Shown: positions 7,238-15,960, numbered from the stretch's first letter. The stretch is DNA of 64,000 bases from Clostridium saccharobutylicum DSM 13864 (GCF_000473995.1 NC_022571.1:3999416-4063415); one strand, 5' to 3'. Numbers and translations: made by a program. Notes: generated by a model from the sequence alone, not told the origin.

Positions 7238-8362
7238 CTATTCAGGGTAATACTTTACTGTTATATCAATATTCTCTCTTTCAAACAATCTAGTTAATTG
7301 ATTCACAGCTTTTTCTTCTGAGACTAACCACTCCACTTTATACCCTGCTGCTTTAGCTGAATCAATTTGTCTCATTGCTTCTTGAATAACCTTATTCTGT
7401 GCAAATTTAGGTAAATCTTCTACATGGTAAAAAGATTTCTGTTTAATTATTAACTTGCCGTCTTGTACTATATCCCCAGCTAAATTTTCAAATTGCACAT
7501 ATCCACCATTAGGATGTGGCAAATAAAAACTTTCATCATTAGGGTTTATTTTTAATTCAAAATCATCTACTCTTGTATTTTTCTGAGGTATTCTTTTTCC
7601 CCAAAATCCCTTACCAAATGGTCTTGCTTCTATATCATTAATTCCCCATTTTATTTTAGTTGTATATTTAGCATCAGCTACCCCCTTATTACCACTATTC
7701 CAAAGTATATTATCCCCCAACTCCTTAGGTGTTTCCGCTGGAATTGTTTCTATACTTGGTATTTCTGGTTTTGCATGTGGAAATACTGTTATTGTAGGAG
7801 CTTCATCTTGTATTGCTGGGAATGACTCTATCTGTGGTTCTGTATTTTCTGGAGCTGGATATGTCTCTGTCCATGGTTCTTGTTCATAAGCTGGTACAGT
7901 TTCTATCCAGGTTCCATTCTGTTGTTCTGCTTGAAAACTTGCCGTTGCATCTTCATGAGTTGAATAATCTGCTGTTACATCATTAACTCCAGATGCAATT
8001 GTTTCAGCTACCGAATCAAAAGTATTTGCATTATTTAATTGCGCTATAATATCTTGTGCTGCATTCATTGCTATAGAAGTTGCTTTGCTTCCTAAAGTAC
8101 TAGATATAGATTCTATCCTCTCTTGCTGCTCTTGCTTTTCATTAGCTTCACTGCTGGAAATTTTAGATTCTATCGTTACAATTCCATTTAATAACTTCTT
8201 AAGCAAAAAAAACTCTACTTTATCCTTGAGCGTATCATTACTTTTTTCTGGAATATCTGTTGTGCTGCTACTATTAGATTCAGAAGAGCTGATATGTAAT
8301 ATGGCTGTTCCTATTGTGGCAATTGCTACTGCTGCTCCAATTACAAGTGCTATTGGTGGCAT
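7238..8362 (-). CDS. Polymorphic toxin with exchangeable C-terminal domain (Tox-REase-5-like)
   Basis: The 374-residue protein has four parts. Residues 1-22 form a Gly/Ala-rich hydrophobic segment (PPIALVIGAAVAIATIG). Residues about 35-84 are a charged, coil-prone stretch. Residues 84-215 are shared with the silent cassettes and include five degenerate ~13-residue Pro/Glu units ending FPA or similar (ETVPA, ETYPA, ESFPA, TVFPH, ETIPA). The motif GDNILWNSGNK (216-226) precedes a unique tail. The tail (VQFENLAGD, FAQNKVIQEAMRQIDSAKAAGYKVEWLVSE, LFERENIDITVKY) resembles restriction-endonuclease-fold toxin 5; the exact family is tentative. It is the last gene before its immunity gene in the VgrG/DUF4280 operon, so it probably rides on that spike. 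Confidence 0.75.
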   Translation of the reverse strand: MPPIALVIGAAVAIATIGTAILHISSSESNSSSTTDIPEKSNDTLKDKVEFFLLKKLLNGIVTIESKISSSEANEKQEQQERIESISSTLGSKATSIAMNAAQDIIAQLNNANTFDSVAETIASGVNDVTADYSTHEDATASFQAEQQNGTWIETVPAYEQEPWTETYPAPENTEPQIESFPAIQDEAPTITVFPHAKPEIPSIETIPAETPKELGDNILWNSGNKGVADAKYTTKIKWGINDIEARPFGKGFWGKRIPQKNTRVDDFELKINPNDESFYLPHPNGGYVQFENLAGDIVQDGKLIIKQKSFYHVEDLPKFAQNKVIQEAMRQIDSAKAAGYKVEWLVSEEKAVNQLTRLFERENIDITVKYYPE

Positions 8363-8387
8363 TGTATCTCATCTCCCCTCTATATTA

Positions 8388-9356
8388 TCATATTTGATAT
8401 TTAAAATCCTCTTCATTAAGTACTATTTTTACTTTTTTACCATTAATTAAATATACTTTATTAATCTGTGAGTTCTTAAAATTCATATTTCTTAAAATAC
8501 AATTTTCGAAAACCACCTCTTCTAAATAGCTTTCAGAAAAATCACTTGCTCCTAGATCACAGTTTTTAAAATAACATTTTCTTAAGTCTGCTTTTTTAAA
8601 ATTTAATCCTACTGCCATAGAAGATGAAAAAAATACATTTTTAAGCTTACTTTCTTTTAAGTTCATGCAGCTTATATCTTTATTTTCAATTGTAAGCTTA
8701 TTTACTTTTAAGCCTGTCCACATTGAAAATACCATTTCTTCTTTTTTGCATTTTTTTACCTCTTCCTTAAACATTTCTTCAGTTTTTACAGATGCATCAT
8801 AATAAAATACCTTTTGAGAATAATTTTTATATTCTCCCCATATTACCTGCAAAGTTTCATCTTTGGGCATTTCTTTAAAACTCATTTCTTCACCCCATTG
8901 TTTTAACCATTTTATTAAAAAATAAGAAAAATAAGTATTATATATGGGCAATTGCTTTAAAATATATTGTTCAATCGAAGAAGCTCTTATTTTTCCAACA
9001 TACTTTTTTATATCTTTATATAATTTATCTTTAATATCTTTAAATTCATCAAAGATGTAATCTATACTAAAAACTTCAAATATTCCTTCTTCAACGTACC
9101 AATTTTCATCATAAGCTATAGCACTTACTTCATAAGTTTCCCTTAAGAATTCAATTTGAAGTAATGAAAAATCAATATATTTAACTTTATAATCTTTTAT
9201 TTCCTTTGCTTTCTCCGCTATACTTTCTAAAGTCTTCGATATTTGCTTTTTTAATCTTTCTTCATTGCTTAAAATCTTTGCCATGACAGCTTTCTTATAC
9301 TCATTAAAAATAGGCTCTGCAATTTCTTTTAAAAACTTTTCTTCATATTCATTCAT
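8388..9356 (-). CDS. Pentapeptide-repeat protein of the toxin operon
   Basis: This 322-residue protein has an N-terminal ~210 residues that are helical and charged with no recognised domain. Residues about 215-310 form pentapeptide repeats with alternating Leu/Phe at the central position (CMNLKESKLKNVFFSS, LNFKKADLRKCYFKNCDLGASDFSESYLEEVVFENCILRNMNF), predicted to fold as a quadrilateral beta-helix. Its start overlaps the end of the upstream gene by 8 bp, so the two are translationally coupled. Pentapeptide proteins occur as adaptors in T6SS-like effector modules; here it probably helps load or chaperone the toxin (inference from the operon). Confidence 0.7.
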   Translation of the reverse strand: MNEYEEKFLKEIAEPIFNEYKKAVMAKILSNEERLKKQISKTLESIAEKAKEIKDYKVKYIDFSLLQIEFLRETYEVSAIAYDENWYVEEGIFEVFSIDYIFDEFKDIKDKLYKDIKKYVGKIRASSIEQYILKQLPIYNTYFSYFLIKWLKQWGEEMSFKEMPKDETLQVIWGEYKNYSQKVFYYDASVKTEEMFKEEVKKCKKEEMVFSMWTGLKVNKLTIENKDISCMNLKESKLKNVFFSSSMAVGLNFKKADLRKCYFKNCDLGASDFSESYLEEVVFENCILRNMNFKNSQINKVYLINGKKVKIVLNEEDFKYQI

Positions 9357-10002
9357 TATCTTCCACAGCTCCTATATTGATTTCCATTAGTTCTGAAATT
9401 CCAACCATAATCTTTTCCCATTGATTTTTTTCTTTTTCTAAACAGGTAAATATTAAACTGATAATTTCATCTTTGTATTTAATACACACCATATATTGAT
9501 ATATATAATCTATAGCTGTTGGCATTCTTGAATTAATAATATATTTGCTATAGTCATCATTTTTTTCTTCATTTAAGCTTAAAAATTCAATGTATGCATC
9601 ATTTTCTTTAAAAAATGTTTTAAATTTCTCTAATAACTCATTAGCATTACTAATTTCATCTTTAAATTCAGATTTATATAGTAAAACACTAAATTCATAT
9701 TTCTTACTCCAACAATATGCAGATTCATTTTCTGCATATTCATCAAAAAAGTCTTTAAATATTGGTATAGTTATTTTTTCTTCAAAAAATGTTTTATTTT
9801 CAAAATCTAATTTTTTTTCATTTTGCTTAAGTGAGCCACTTTTAATTGCTTCGGTTACTTCCTCTTGAGTTAATTCATCTAAACCCTCTAGTTTTATTTT
9901 TTCACTTTCTTCCTCTTTCATTGTTTTCTCAGCGCCCTTATATTTTTTTGCCATATGAGCCTTCTTTTGAAGCTTGGCAATCTTTTCATCTAAAAACATC
10001 AT
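9349..10002 (-). CDS. Uncharacterised accessory protein of the spike-toxin operon
   Basis: The 217-residue, very acidic and Lys/Glu-rich protein has no signal peptide and no membrane segment. An N-terminal helical region (KIAKLQKKAHMAKKYKG) is followed by a C-terminal half of mixed alpha/beta composition (YSKYIINSRMPTAIDYIYQY, CIKYKDEIISLIFTC). I do not recognise a family. It is coupled by 2-bp spacing to the gene before it and by overlap to the pentapeptide gene after it. By position it is a candidate effector chaperone or adaptor. Confidence 0.5.
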   Translation of the reverse strand: MMFLDEKIAKLQKKAHMAKKYKGAEKTMKEEESEKIKLEGLDELTQEEVTEAIKSGSLKQNEKKLDFENKTFFEEKITIPIFKDFFDEYAENESAYCWSKKYEFSVLLYKSEFKDEISNANELLEKFKTFFKENDAYIEFLSLNEEKNDDYSKYIINSRMPTAIDYIYQYMVCIKYKDEIISLIFTCLEKEKNQWEKIMVGISELMEINIGAVEDNE

Positions 10003-10004
10003 AG

Positions 10005-10514
10005 TTAATCTTCCACCACCATTTCATCAAAGTTCATTCCCCACACTCCCCTTCTTAATGCACTTTCTACAATATCCAGATGCACAAAAATGTGTGGTCT
10101 TGAAAACTGTGTAGGCTCAAGTTCTTTTAATCTAAATACACTATAATTCTGTAATTTTTTATGACTTAATACTCTTTCTTTTACTGTATTGTCCTTATTA
10201 TAAATTGTACTTTCTCCAAGTCCTTCAACTAGTGGTGCTTCGACACTGTAATATTCCTTTTGAATTTTAGCTTCCATATTGTTAAAAGTTATTAAATTAA
10301 ACTTTACATCATATGTATACATTTCTAGAACATTTTTTAATTCTAGCGAAACTAAAAATTCTTTCTTATAGTTTATAAAATCAGGCATATCATTTTCTTT
10401 TCCTTTAAAATATCCTGTCCCAATGTTTTGCCCTTCTATTTCCTGCCATTCTACTTCTTGTATTTCATATTTATAAAAAATTCTTGAATCCTTCAGTATC
10501 TCAAAATACTTCAT
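10005..10514 (-). CDS. Imm11-like/uncharacterised protein of the spike-toxin operon
   Basis: The 169-residue protein is preceded by AAAGGGAGAG. Its C-terminal region (QFSRPHIFVHLDIVESALRRGVWGMNFDEM) resembles the end of Imm11/Imm43-type proteins (a residue pattern ending in a short helix and 'G..F'), but the assignment is weak. It sits between the second VgrG-like gene and the accessory genes. It could be an adaptor or a second immunity-type protein; the sequence does not decide this. Confidence 0.45.
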   Translation of the reverse strand: MKYFEILKDSRIFYKYEIQEVEWQEIEGQNIGTGYFKGKENDMPDFINYKKEFLVSLELKNVLEMYTYDVKFNLITFNNMEAKIQKEYYSVEAPLVEGLGESTIYNKDNTVKERVLSHKKLQNYSVFRLKELEPTQFSRPHIFVHLDIVESALRRGVWGMNFDEMVVED

Positions 10515-10583
10515 TTTTCTCTCCCTTTATTCTCACTTATGTTTATCCAGCTTATAAGGTACATTCAAATAAATACATAATCA

Positions 10584-12011
10584 TTAAGACATCTTAATAA
10601 TTCCTCTTAAATGATTTTCTTCTGCAAGCTGAATGCTCTGTGCTGTATTTATTCCTTTACTTGCCCTTGTAATTGTTACTTTATTTTTAGCTGAAATGTT
10701 AATACTATCTGGCTTAGATACATTTTTATTAGAATTTGATGATATATTATTTCCAATTTCTACGTTTGAGCTAGATTTCAAGTTTATGCTATCTCCAGTA
10801 ATACTCACACTTCCATTATTATTTAATGATATTTGAATGCTTTTTCCTTCATCTGCTGAAATCTGAAGCATTTCTGGTGCAATTAATAATTCCTGTCCAT
10901 TTTCTGTTGAATATGATTTATTACTTGGAACTAATGAACTTGAATCTCCATTTCTTACTACATTTGTCACAATAGTATCTTTTTCATCACTACTTAAAAA
11001 AGTTATGTGAACCTTATCTCCAATTAAAGGCATACAATAAAAATTTGAAACTTCTCTCCCATAGGAGAACCACTTATTTCCTTCTACATCTTCATACTCA
11101 TCATTAATAGAAAAATGTACTTGAATCTCATTGTTTCTACGATTTTTTACTATCCCTTCAAGGCTCACTCCTTTAAGTTTTGAATTCAATTGATGAATTT
11201 TCTTTATTCCATTTAAAAACTTTAATTCATATACATAAATGAATTCACCTTTTTTTTGCTTCATTTCAACTTTAGAGACTATAACCTTTTGTCCTTCATA
11301 TGCAAGTTGATTTCCTAAAGAAATATATTCCTTACCTTCTACTTTCCAGCCTATAAAGTTCTGCTCAATTAAATTATCCTTTGAAACGCTTAATATTTTA
11401 GTAAAATCATCAAACTTAATATTAGATTCCTTAAAGTCCTTTTCTAATTCAACTTGACTATCAATAATTTCTATTCCAAAATTGAATCTACTCCTATTAG
11501 AAGTTGCATCCACCACTATTACTGTTTCAAAATAACTTGCTAAACGTTTTATAAATTCAAAATCTGTTTCTTCATATTGCACAAGCAAATCCTTTATATA
11601 ACTTCTATAAGTTATATTATCTTTGAAATCTGTATTTGAATATTTGCTTAAAACTTTAGCAACTACATCTTCATAGGTACTCTGTAAATTATAAAAAGCT
11701 TGTTTATGCTTTTTTATATCTAAATCATAAGAATAAGAAATGGAATTAAGTTTTAACTTTGCAACTTGTCCCTTATAATGAATTTCTAATTTTATGATTT
11801 TACCAACATAAATTACCTTTCCATTTATAGTTAGTCTTACATCTTTACTTTCCAAACTTTCTTCTAAATATTCTTCTGCATTTTCTTCATTTATAAGTGC
11901 TTCTAAGCTTAAAGTATGATGTTCATTTACTTGCGCAATTAAATGCAGCTTTTCAATATTTAAGACTTCATAAGGTAGTTCTATTTGTACATTTTCATAA
12001 TTAATAACCAC
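10584..12011 (-). CDS. VgrG/gpD-like spike protein (phage late control D family), second copy
   Basis: About 475 residues. The N-terminal half looks like the gp27/gpD-type hub (LHLIAQVNEHHTLSLEALIN, DVRLTINGKVIYVGKI, QYEETDFEFIKRLASYFETVIVVD). 'YNETDWEFIKRVASYY' in the sister protein aligns with this last motif. The C-terminal half has the OB-fold and a beta-helix-prone tail (GVSLEGIVKNRRNNEIQVHF, YCMPLIGDKVHITF, SINLKSSSNVEIGNN). I place the start at GTG 12011 because GGAGGT lies 9 bases upstream, just after the stop of the DUF4280 gene; an upstream ATG at 12050 would overlap that gene. It probably forms the puncturing spike carrying the toxin. Confidence 0.75.
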   Translation of the reverse strand: MVINYENVQIELPYEVLNIEKLHLIAQVNEHHTLSLEALINEENAEEYLEESLESKDVRLTINGKVIYVGKIIKLEIHYKGQVAKLKLNSISYSYDLDIKKHKQAFYNLQSTYEDVVAKVLSKYSNTDFKDNITYRSYIKDLLVQYEETDFEFIKRLASYFETVIVVDATSNRSRFNFGIEIIDSQVELEKDFKESNIKFDDFTKILSVSKDNLIEQNFIGWKVEGKEYISLGNQLAYEGQKVIVSKVEMKQKKGEFIYVYELKFLNGIKKIHQLNSKLKGVSLEGIVKNRRNNEIQVHFSINDEYEDVEGNKWFSYGREVSNFYCMPLIGDKVHITFLSSDEKDTIVTNVVRNGDSSSLVPSNKSYSTENGQELLIAPEMLQISADEGKSIQISLNNNGSVSITGDSINLKSSSNVEIGNNISSNSNKNVSKPDSINISAKNKVTITRASKGINTAQSIQLAEENHLRGIIKMS

Positions 12012-12030
12012 TTTTTTACTACCTCCATTA

Positions 12031-12393
12031 CTATTCACTCTGCCCATCATCTATAATTTTTATTATTCCGCCATACATGCAGCTTAAAATACATTCACTG
12101 TTTAATGCTAACTCACCCTTTAAATAAACATCTGTTTTTCCTTTTGCCCATTTTTTTAATATAACTGGTTTACATGGTGCTTGATTATTCCCTGATTCTT
12201 TCACCTTTGGATTTTTTGAGCTTGTGCACATCTTAAACGGTACAACATTTTCATCAGGTTTATTATCTGCAACAGTAAGCATTTTTTTATCATGAAGTTC
12301 TAAATTCCATTCATCAGACTTTTTTAATGTACTTTCCCCTATTGCTTTAGAACATTTTATTTTTGCTCCATCCACTACATATGTCATTGCCAT
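12031..12393 (-). CDS. DUF4280 (PAAR-like) spike-tip protein
   Basis: The 120-residue protein begins MAMTYVVDGAKIKCSKA and has MCTSSKNPKV, APCKPVIL and LALNSECILSCMYGGIIKI. The spaced Cys residues and 'V.GA...CS.G' opening are typical of DUF4280, a PAAR-like family that caps VgrG-type spikes. Strong AGGAGGGA site. It is encoded between the two VgrG-like genes with short spacing on both sides, matching a spike-plus-tip assembly. Confidence 0.8.
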   Translation of the reverse strand: MAMTYVVDGAKIKCSKAIGESTLKKSDEWNLELHDKKMLTVADNKPDENVVPFKMCTSSKNPKVKESGNNQAPCKPVILKKWAKGKTDVYLKGELALNSECILSCMYGGIIKIIDDGQSE

Positions 12394-12405
12394 AATCTAT
12401 CCCTC

Positions 12406-13833
12406 CTAGTTAATCCTCACTTTTGTGCCTTTAAGCTCTATATTTCCGCCACCATCTAATATTGTTTTCCCACCTTTATCACAGCTTATTTCTACATTAC
12501 TTTTCCCAGATATGACGACACTATCTTCAGCTCTAATATTAATAGCTTCACTTGCATTTAAGCTTATACTTCCTCCATTAATACTAATACCTCCGTTTTT
12601 TCCAAGAACAATTGTTGCATTATTATCAGCTGTTATTGTTACGCTGTCACTGCCAAATACAACTTTATTACCATAAATAGTTGATATATATTTTACAGCT
12701 GGATCACCCTTTATTTGTTGTATACAACTTATAGCAAAAGCATCATCTTCATCATTAGTTGGGAAATATATTCTCACTCTATCATTAACTTCAGGCATAA
12801 AATACCAACCGCTTCCATCAGTTGAAGCAGATAATGTTGAATAAGTAAACCAATAAGCTTCACTAGCATCCTGATCCTTATCTATATCCAATTTAACTTT
12901 TATTTTATCGCCTGTAACTTCAAGAACGCTTCCTTTTAATGATATTCCTGATAAATTATCTCCATATAATCGCTTTTGTTTTTGTCCACCTTTAGGTTGC
13001 AGAATATACGTATTCTCTAATATACTGTTATTCTCTATAATTTCATAAATAAGTTTTGATACATAAAAAACTTGTTCTTTAAATGTGATATTGTCGCCTA
13101 ATTCTAAAAGTTCATAACTCTTAACTCTATAGGTTATATAATCTATTTCACTTAAATCTGGTGTATCATTTTCCTTCATGTCCTCATAATCTTCAAATGA
13201 TTTAGACGCTACATATTCATTTATTTCTAAGTTTTTGCTTTCTAATTCTGGTGTATCCACAAAATAATGAACTCCTTCCAAAGTATTATTCGGAAAAAGT
13301 CCCGCATTATAATAAGATGCTACACGTTTTATGAATTCCCAATCTGTTTCGTTGTACTGAACCCATAGTCTATTTGTTGGAGCATTATCAATATAATAAT
13401 TAAAAACAGCTTTATAATATGGTCTTGTAATTGCAGATATAAGATTAATAATCTTCATATCTGTATTTTGAAAAGAACGACTTTTCTTTTTAATATCCAT
13501 TAAATAAGTATAACTTTTAGCCTTAATATGTAATTCATAATACTCTGCACAATTTTTAACTTTTATTTCAGTTATTATTCCAATATAAATTGTTTTATGT
13601 CCTTGATCATTTTCACAATATACTTCAATTGGAGTATTATAACTTGTACTAATGTCATGATCCTTTCTGTCCTCTGGTAATATTCCAACCAACTCTAAAG
13701 TACTATGATTATTAATACTAGATTCTATCCTAAAGCTTTTTATCGCTTCTAAATCAAAAGTAGATATTTTTATTTCTCTGTAATCTATAGGTTCAGTTTT
13801 TTCTCCATCATAGTTATTTTCCAAAACATTCAT
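12406..13833 (-). CDS. VgrG/gpD-like spike protein, first copy
   Basis: 475 residues of the same architecture as the second copy: an N-terminal hub region (FRIESSINNHSTLELVGILPED, QYNETDWEFIKRVASYYNAGLF), an OB-fold region (GISLKGSVLEVTGDKIKVKL, WYFMPEVNDRVRIYFPT), and a C-terminal Gly/Asn/Ile-rich repeat stretch (GGISINGGSISLNASEAINIRAEDSVVISGKSNVEIS) expected to form a needle-like beta-helix. It is the first gene of the operon; the GGAGG site is adjacent to the ATG, so a start at the nearby TTG is possible. No sheath, tube or baseplate genes lie in the window, so it must rely on an apparatus elsewhere or an unusual one. Confidence 0.8.
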   Translation of the reverse strand: MNVLENNYDGEKTEPIDYREIKISTFDLEAIKSFRIESSINNHSTLELVGILPEDRKDHDISTSYNTPIEVYCENDQGHKTIYIGIITEIKVKNCAEYYELHIKAKSYTYLMDIKKKSRSFQNTDMKIINLISAITRPYYKAVFNYYIDNAPTNRLWVQYNETDWEFIKRVASYYNAGLFPNNTLEGVHYFVDTPELESKNLEINEYVASKSFEDYEDMKENDTPDLSEIDYITYRVKSYELLELGDNITFKEQVFYVSKLIYEIIENNSILENTYILQPKGGQKQKRLYGDNLSGISLKGSVLEVTGDKIKVKLDIDKDQDASEAYWFTYSTLSASTDGSGWYFMPEVNDRVRIYFPTNDEDDAFAISCIQQIKGDPAVKYISTIYGNKVVFGSDSVTITADNNATIVLGKNGGISINGGSISLNASEAINIRAEDSVVISGKSNVEISCDKGGKTILDGGGNIELKGTKVRIN

Positions 13834-14264
13834 CCTCCATATTTCTCTTTTAATAAAATACTATAATCACTATCCATAACTATATTTATCAAAATATATA
13901 ATTTTTTACATTTTTACATACAATTATATACATTATCCGCTAAAATTTAAACTTTATTGGTATAAAACGAACAATTTTAGGAATATAAAGAAATGTTTTA
14001 TATGTTTATCTACATTAATCTTTGAAAATTTATACTTATATTCTTAATAGCTTTCCTGAATTTTGTAGTATTCATATATTTTGAATAAAAAAATATCGCA
14101 CTCTTAGAATAGTGCGATAATCTAATTTATTATTAAAAAACAATTTTTATTTGCTGTCCCCAATCCCAGCTTCGTATTATTAGCCTAATCAGCAGTACTA
14201 ATTAATTTTCTTTTCTAGATACAGTATGTTCAATTTATAGACAATATAAATTTTACCTTCTAAT
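13834..14264. other. Upstream region of the spike-toxin operon
   Basis: No gene is seen. It must contain the promoter of the VgrG-DUF4280-toxin operon (not pinned down) and holds a terminator hairpin at 14095-14118. Confidence 0.4.
14095..14118 (-). terminator. Intrinsic terminator
   Basis: Perfect 8-bp arms ATCGCACT / AGTGCGAT with an 8-base loop; read on the minus strand the stem is followed by ATTTTTTTATT. It would stop transcripts from the gene remnant at 14265 before the spike operon. Confidence 0.75.
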
Positions 14265-14420
14265 CTATGGATTAATAACAATATCTTGAATTTTAATAGC
14301 TTCCTTACCTTCGGTTATTGGATAAGATGAAGAAATGCCTGCAACATATTCTCTAATGTAACACTTCACAAAAAAGTACCTATCCTTTCTGATATAGTAT
14401 ATATTCAAAATATAAACATA
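14265..14420 (-). pseudogene. C-terminal remnant of an unidentified gene
   Basis: An open minus frame without a start ends with REYVAGISSSYPITEGKEAIKIQDIVINP and a TAG at 14265. The 5' side runs into a dispersed hairpin repeat. It is too short to identify; the terminator at 14095-14118 fits as its original end. Confidence 0.35.
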
Positions 14421-14422
14421 GT

Positions 14423-14530
14423 TATGTGGTAGTTAACCGAAATCCCATACATTTTTGTTCCACAGGAGCAATGGTCCTTTTCGGTTTAAACTAGTGAATT
14501 TTCAAATATTTAGAATTCCACATTAATTAT
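14423..14530 (+). repeat. Dispersed hairpin repeat, partial copy
   Basis: Starts with TTATGTGGTAGTTAACCGAAAT, shared with copies at 28.9, 42.5, 47.6 and 49.3 kb. It ends with a block (CTTTTCGGTTTAAACTAGTGAATTTYCAAATATTTAGAATTCCACATTAAT) that recurs nearly exactly at 18652-18705. Confidence 0.7.
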
Positions 14531-14902
14531 TTTTTAAGAAAAGAAAACAGCAGGAGGTTCATATTTGATTGGTGAAGATGAACCTTTTCCGTTTTAAAGT
14601 TACAAAACTCACAGTCTCCGCTAGGGGATTTTTTTATGAATAAGCAATGCAACATAGAAATATATAAAAGAAACTCCAAAAAATATATATAATCTCAGAT
14701 ATTATCATTAACAATAATCACAATCAATACGATTAATACAAAAAGTATATTGTGGTGAATAAAACGATTAATTAGTAGTAAATATTTAAAAAAGTATTTT
14801 TATGCATTATTTTGTGCGTTTAATTACATTAATATTTACTTTATTTGAATATAATGATAATTGTAAATTACGAGATTAATTTTACAATTTGACTGAAACT
14901 AA

Positions 14903-15142
14903 AGAATATATTGCAACGCTAATGGAACAAATTCGATTGTTAAAATACCTCACAATGCATCTAAAGGAATTGTTTTGAAATCAGCATATGATGAAGATAA
15001 AAGCTTTGATATTTATTTACCAGAAGAATCAAAGGGATTAAAAGCAAAACGTGGTGATAAAGGAACTATTGTTTATACAAATGTTAATCTAGCTGCTGAA
15101 ATATCAGGAATTAATGGAATTAAACAAAACTGTTTTGCATAA
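14903..15142 (+). pseudogene. C-terminal remnant of an unidentified protein
   Basis: A plus-strand frame opens after a stop near 14900 and reads NANGTNSIVKIPHNASKGIVLKS, FDIYLPEESKGLKAKRGDKG, EISGINGIKQNCFA before TAA at 15140-15142. It has no start codon or ribosome site. It looks like the end of a larger, probably enzymatic or surface protein; family not recognised. Confidence 0.35.
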
Positions 15143-15206
15143 AATTATAGGTTATAAATATAGTTTTGAAAAATAAATTATAATTTAATTTCCTTTAGGA
15201 GGCTTT

Positions 15207-15506
15207 ATGAAAAAAAAGAAAATACTAAATGAAGATTCTAACTATTTGCTTTCGGAAGAGAGAAAAAAAATTAATGCAGTAGCTAATAGCATGAGCATCA
15301 CAAGTGTAACAATATATATATTACTTTTAATTGTGGTGGAATATGTTAGGAGTGCTCAGATATCATATAAACTTTTTAGCATATTTTTTATTAGTGAACT
15401 TGCTAAGGCTTTCTATAAATATGTAAAAATTAAAGATAAATTATACTTGTTAGAGTCCATTGGATGTATAATTTCAATTATTGCTTTATTTGTTTTAATG
15501 ATATAA
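15207..15506 (+). CDS. Small membrane protein, DUF6442-like
   Basis: The 99-residue protein has a basic, charged N-terminus (MKKKKILNEDSNYLLSEERKKINAVAN) and two or three hydrophobic helices (SITSVTIYILLLIVVEYV, FSIFFISELAKAF, LLESIGCIISIIALFVLMI). The layout resembles DUF6442 proteins, often found beside XRE regulators, but none is adjacent here. Good AGGAGGC site before the ATG. The function is unknown. Confidence 0.6.
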   Translation: MKKKKILNEDSNYLLSEERKKINAVANSMSITSVTIYILLLIVVEYVRSAQISYKLFSIFFISELAKAFYKYVKIKDKLYLLESIGCIISIIALFVLMI

Positions 15507-15547
15507 CTAAAACAAATAAAATAAAAGGGAGTGTCGCTCCTGATTAA

Positions 15548-15960
15548 AATGAGAGTAAATCCAATAAAAGATAATCAAAAGATTAGATCAATAATAAAAG
15601 ATTTAAAGAGCAGTAGCCAGGAGCGTAATTTAATAATGATTTTAATTGGTATTTATACATGATTTAGAATTAAGAGTTAAAGAATGTTAAGGGGAAAATA
15701 TCAATTAAGAAAAAAGAAGATAAAACTAAAAAGTATAAAAGTATTGCTATTCATAAAGAATTATACAAAGAGTTGGAAGTTTACTGGTGAGGAAAGCCAA
15801 ATGATGAATATTTAATTAAGAGTAGAGAAGGAGACAACCAACCAATATCAAGGGTACAAGCCTATAGAATTATTAAAGAATTACAATATAAGTATAAGAT
15901 AACTTAGGGGGCATTCACTAAGGGTAACAGTTCCTACTAATGATACACTCGAAAAATAGC
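15548..15960 (+). pseudogene. Decayed tyrosine recombinase/integrase
   Basis: Across at least two frames and in-frame stops one can read MRVNPIKDNQKIRSIIKDLKSS, LELRVKELLRGKISIKKK, KPNDEYLIKSREGDNQPISR and VQAYRIIKELQYKYKIT. This matches the pattern of a short XerC/D-like site-specific integrase. The Arg and Tyr catalytic boxes are broken by stops and shifts, so it is dead. It marks former mobile DNA in this stretch. Confidence 0.65.
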
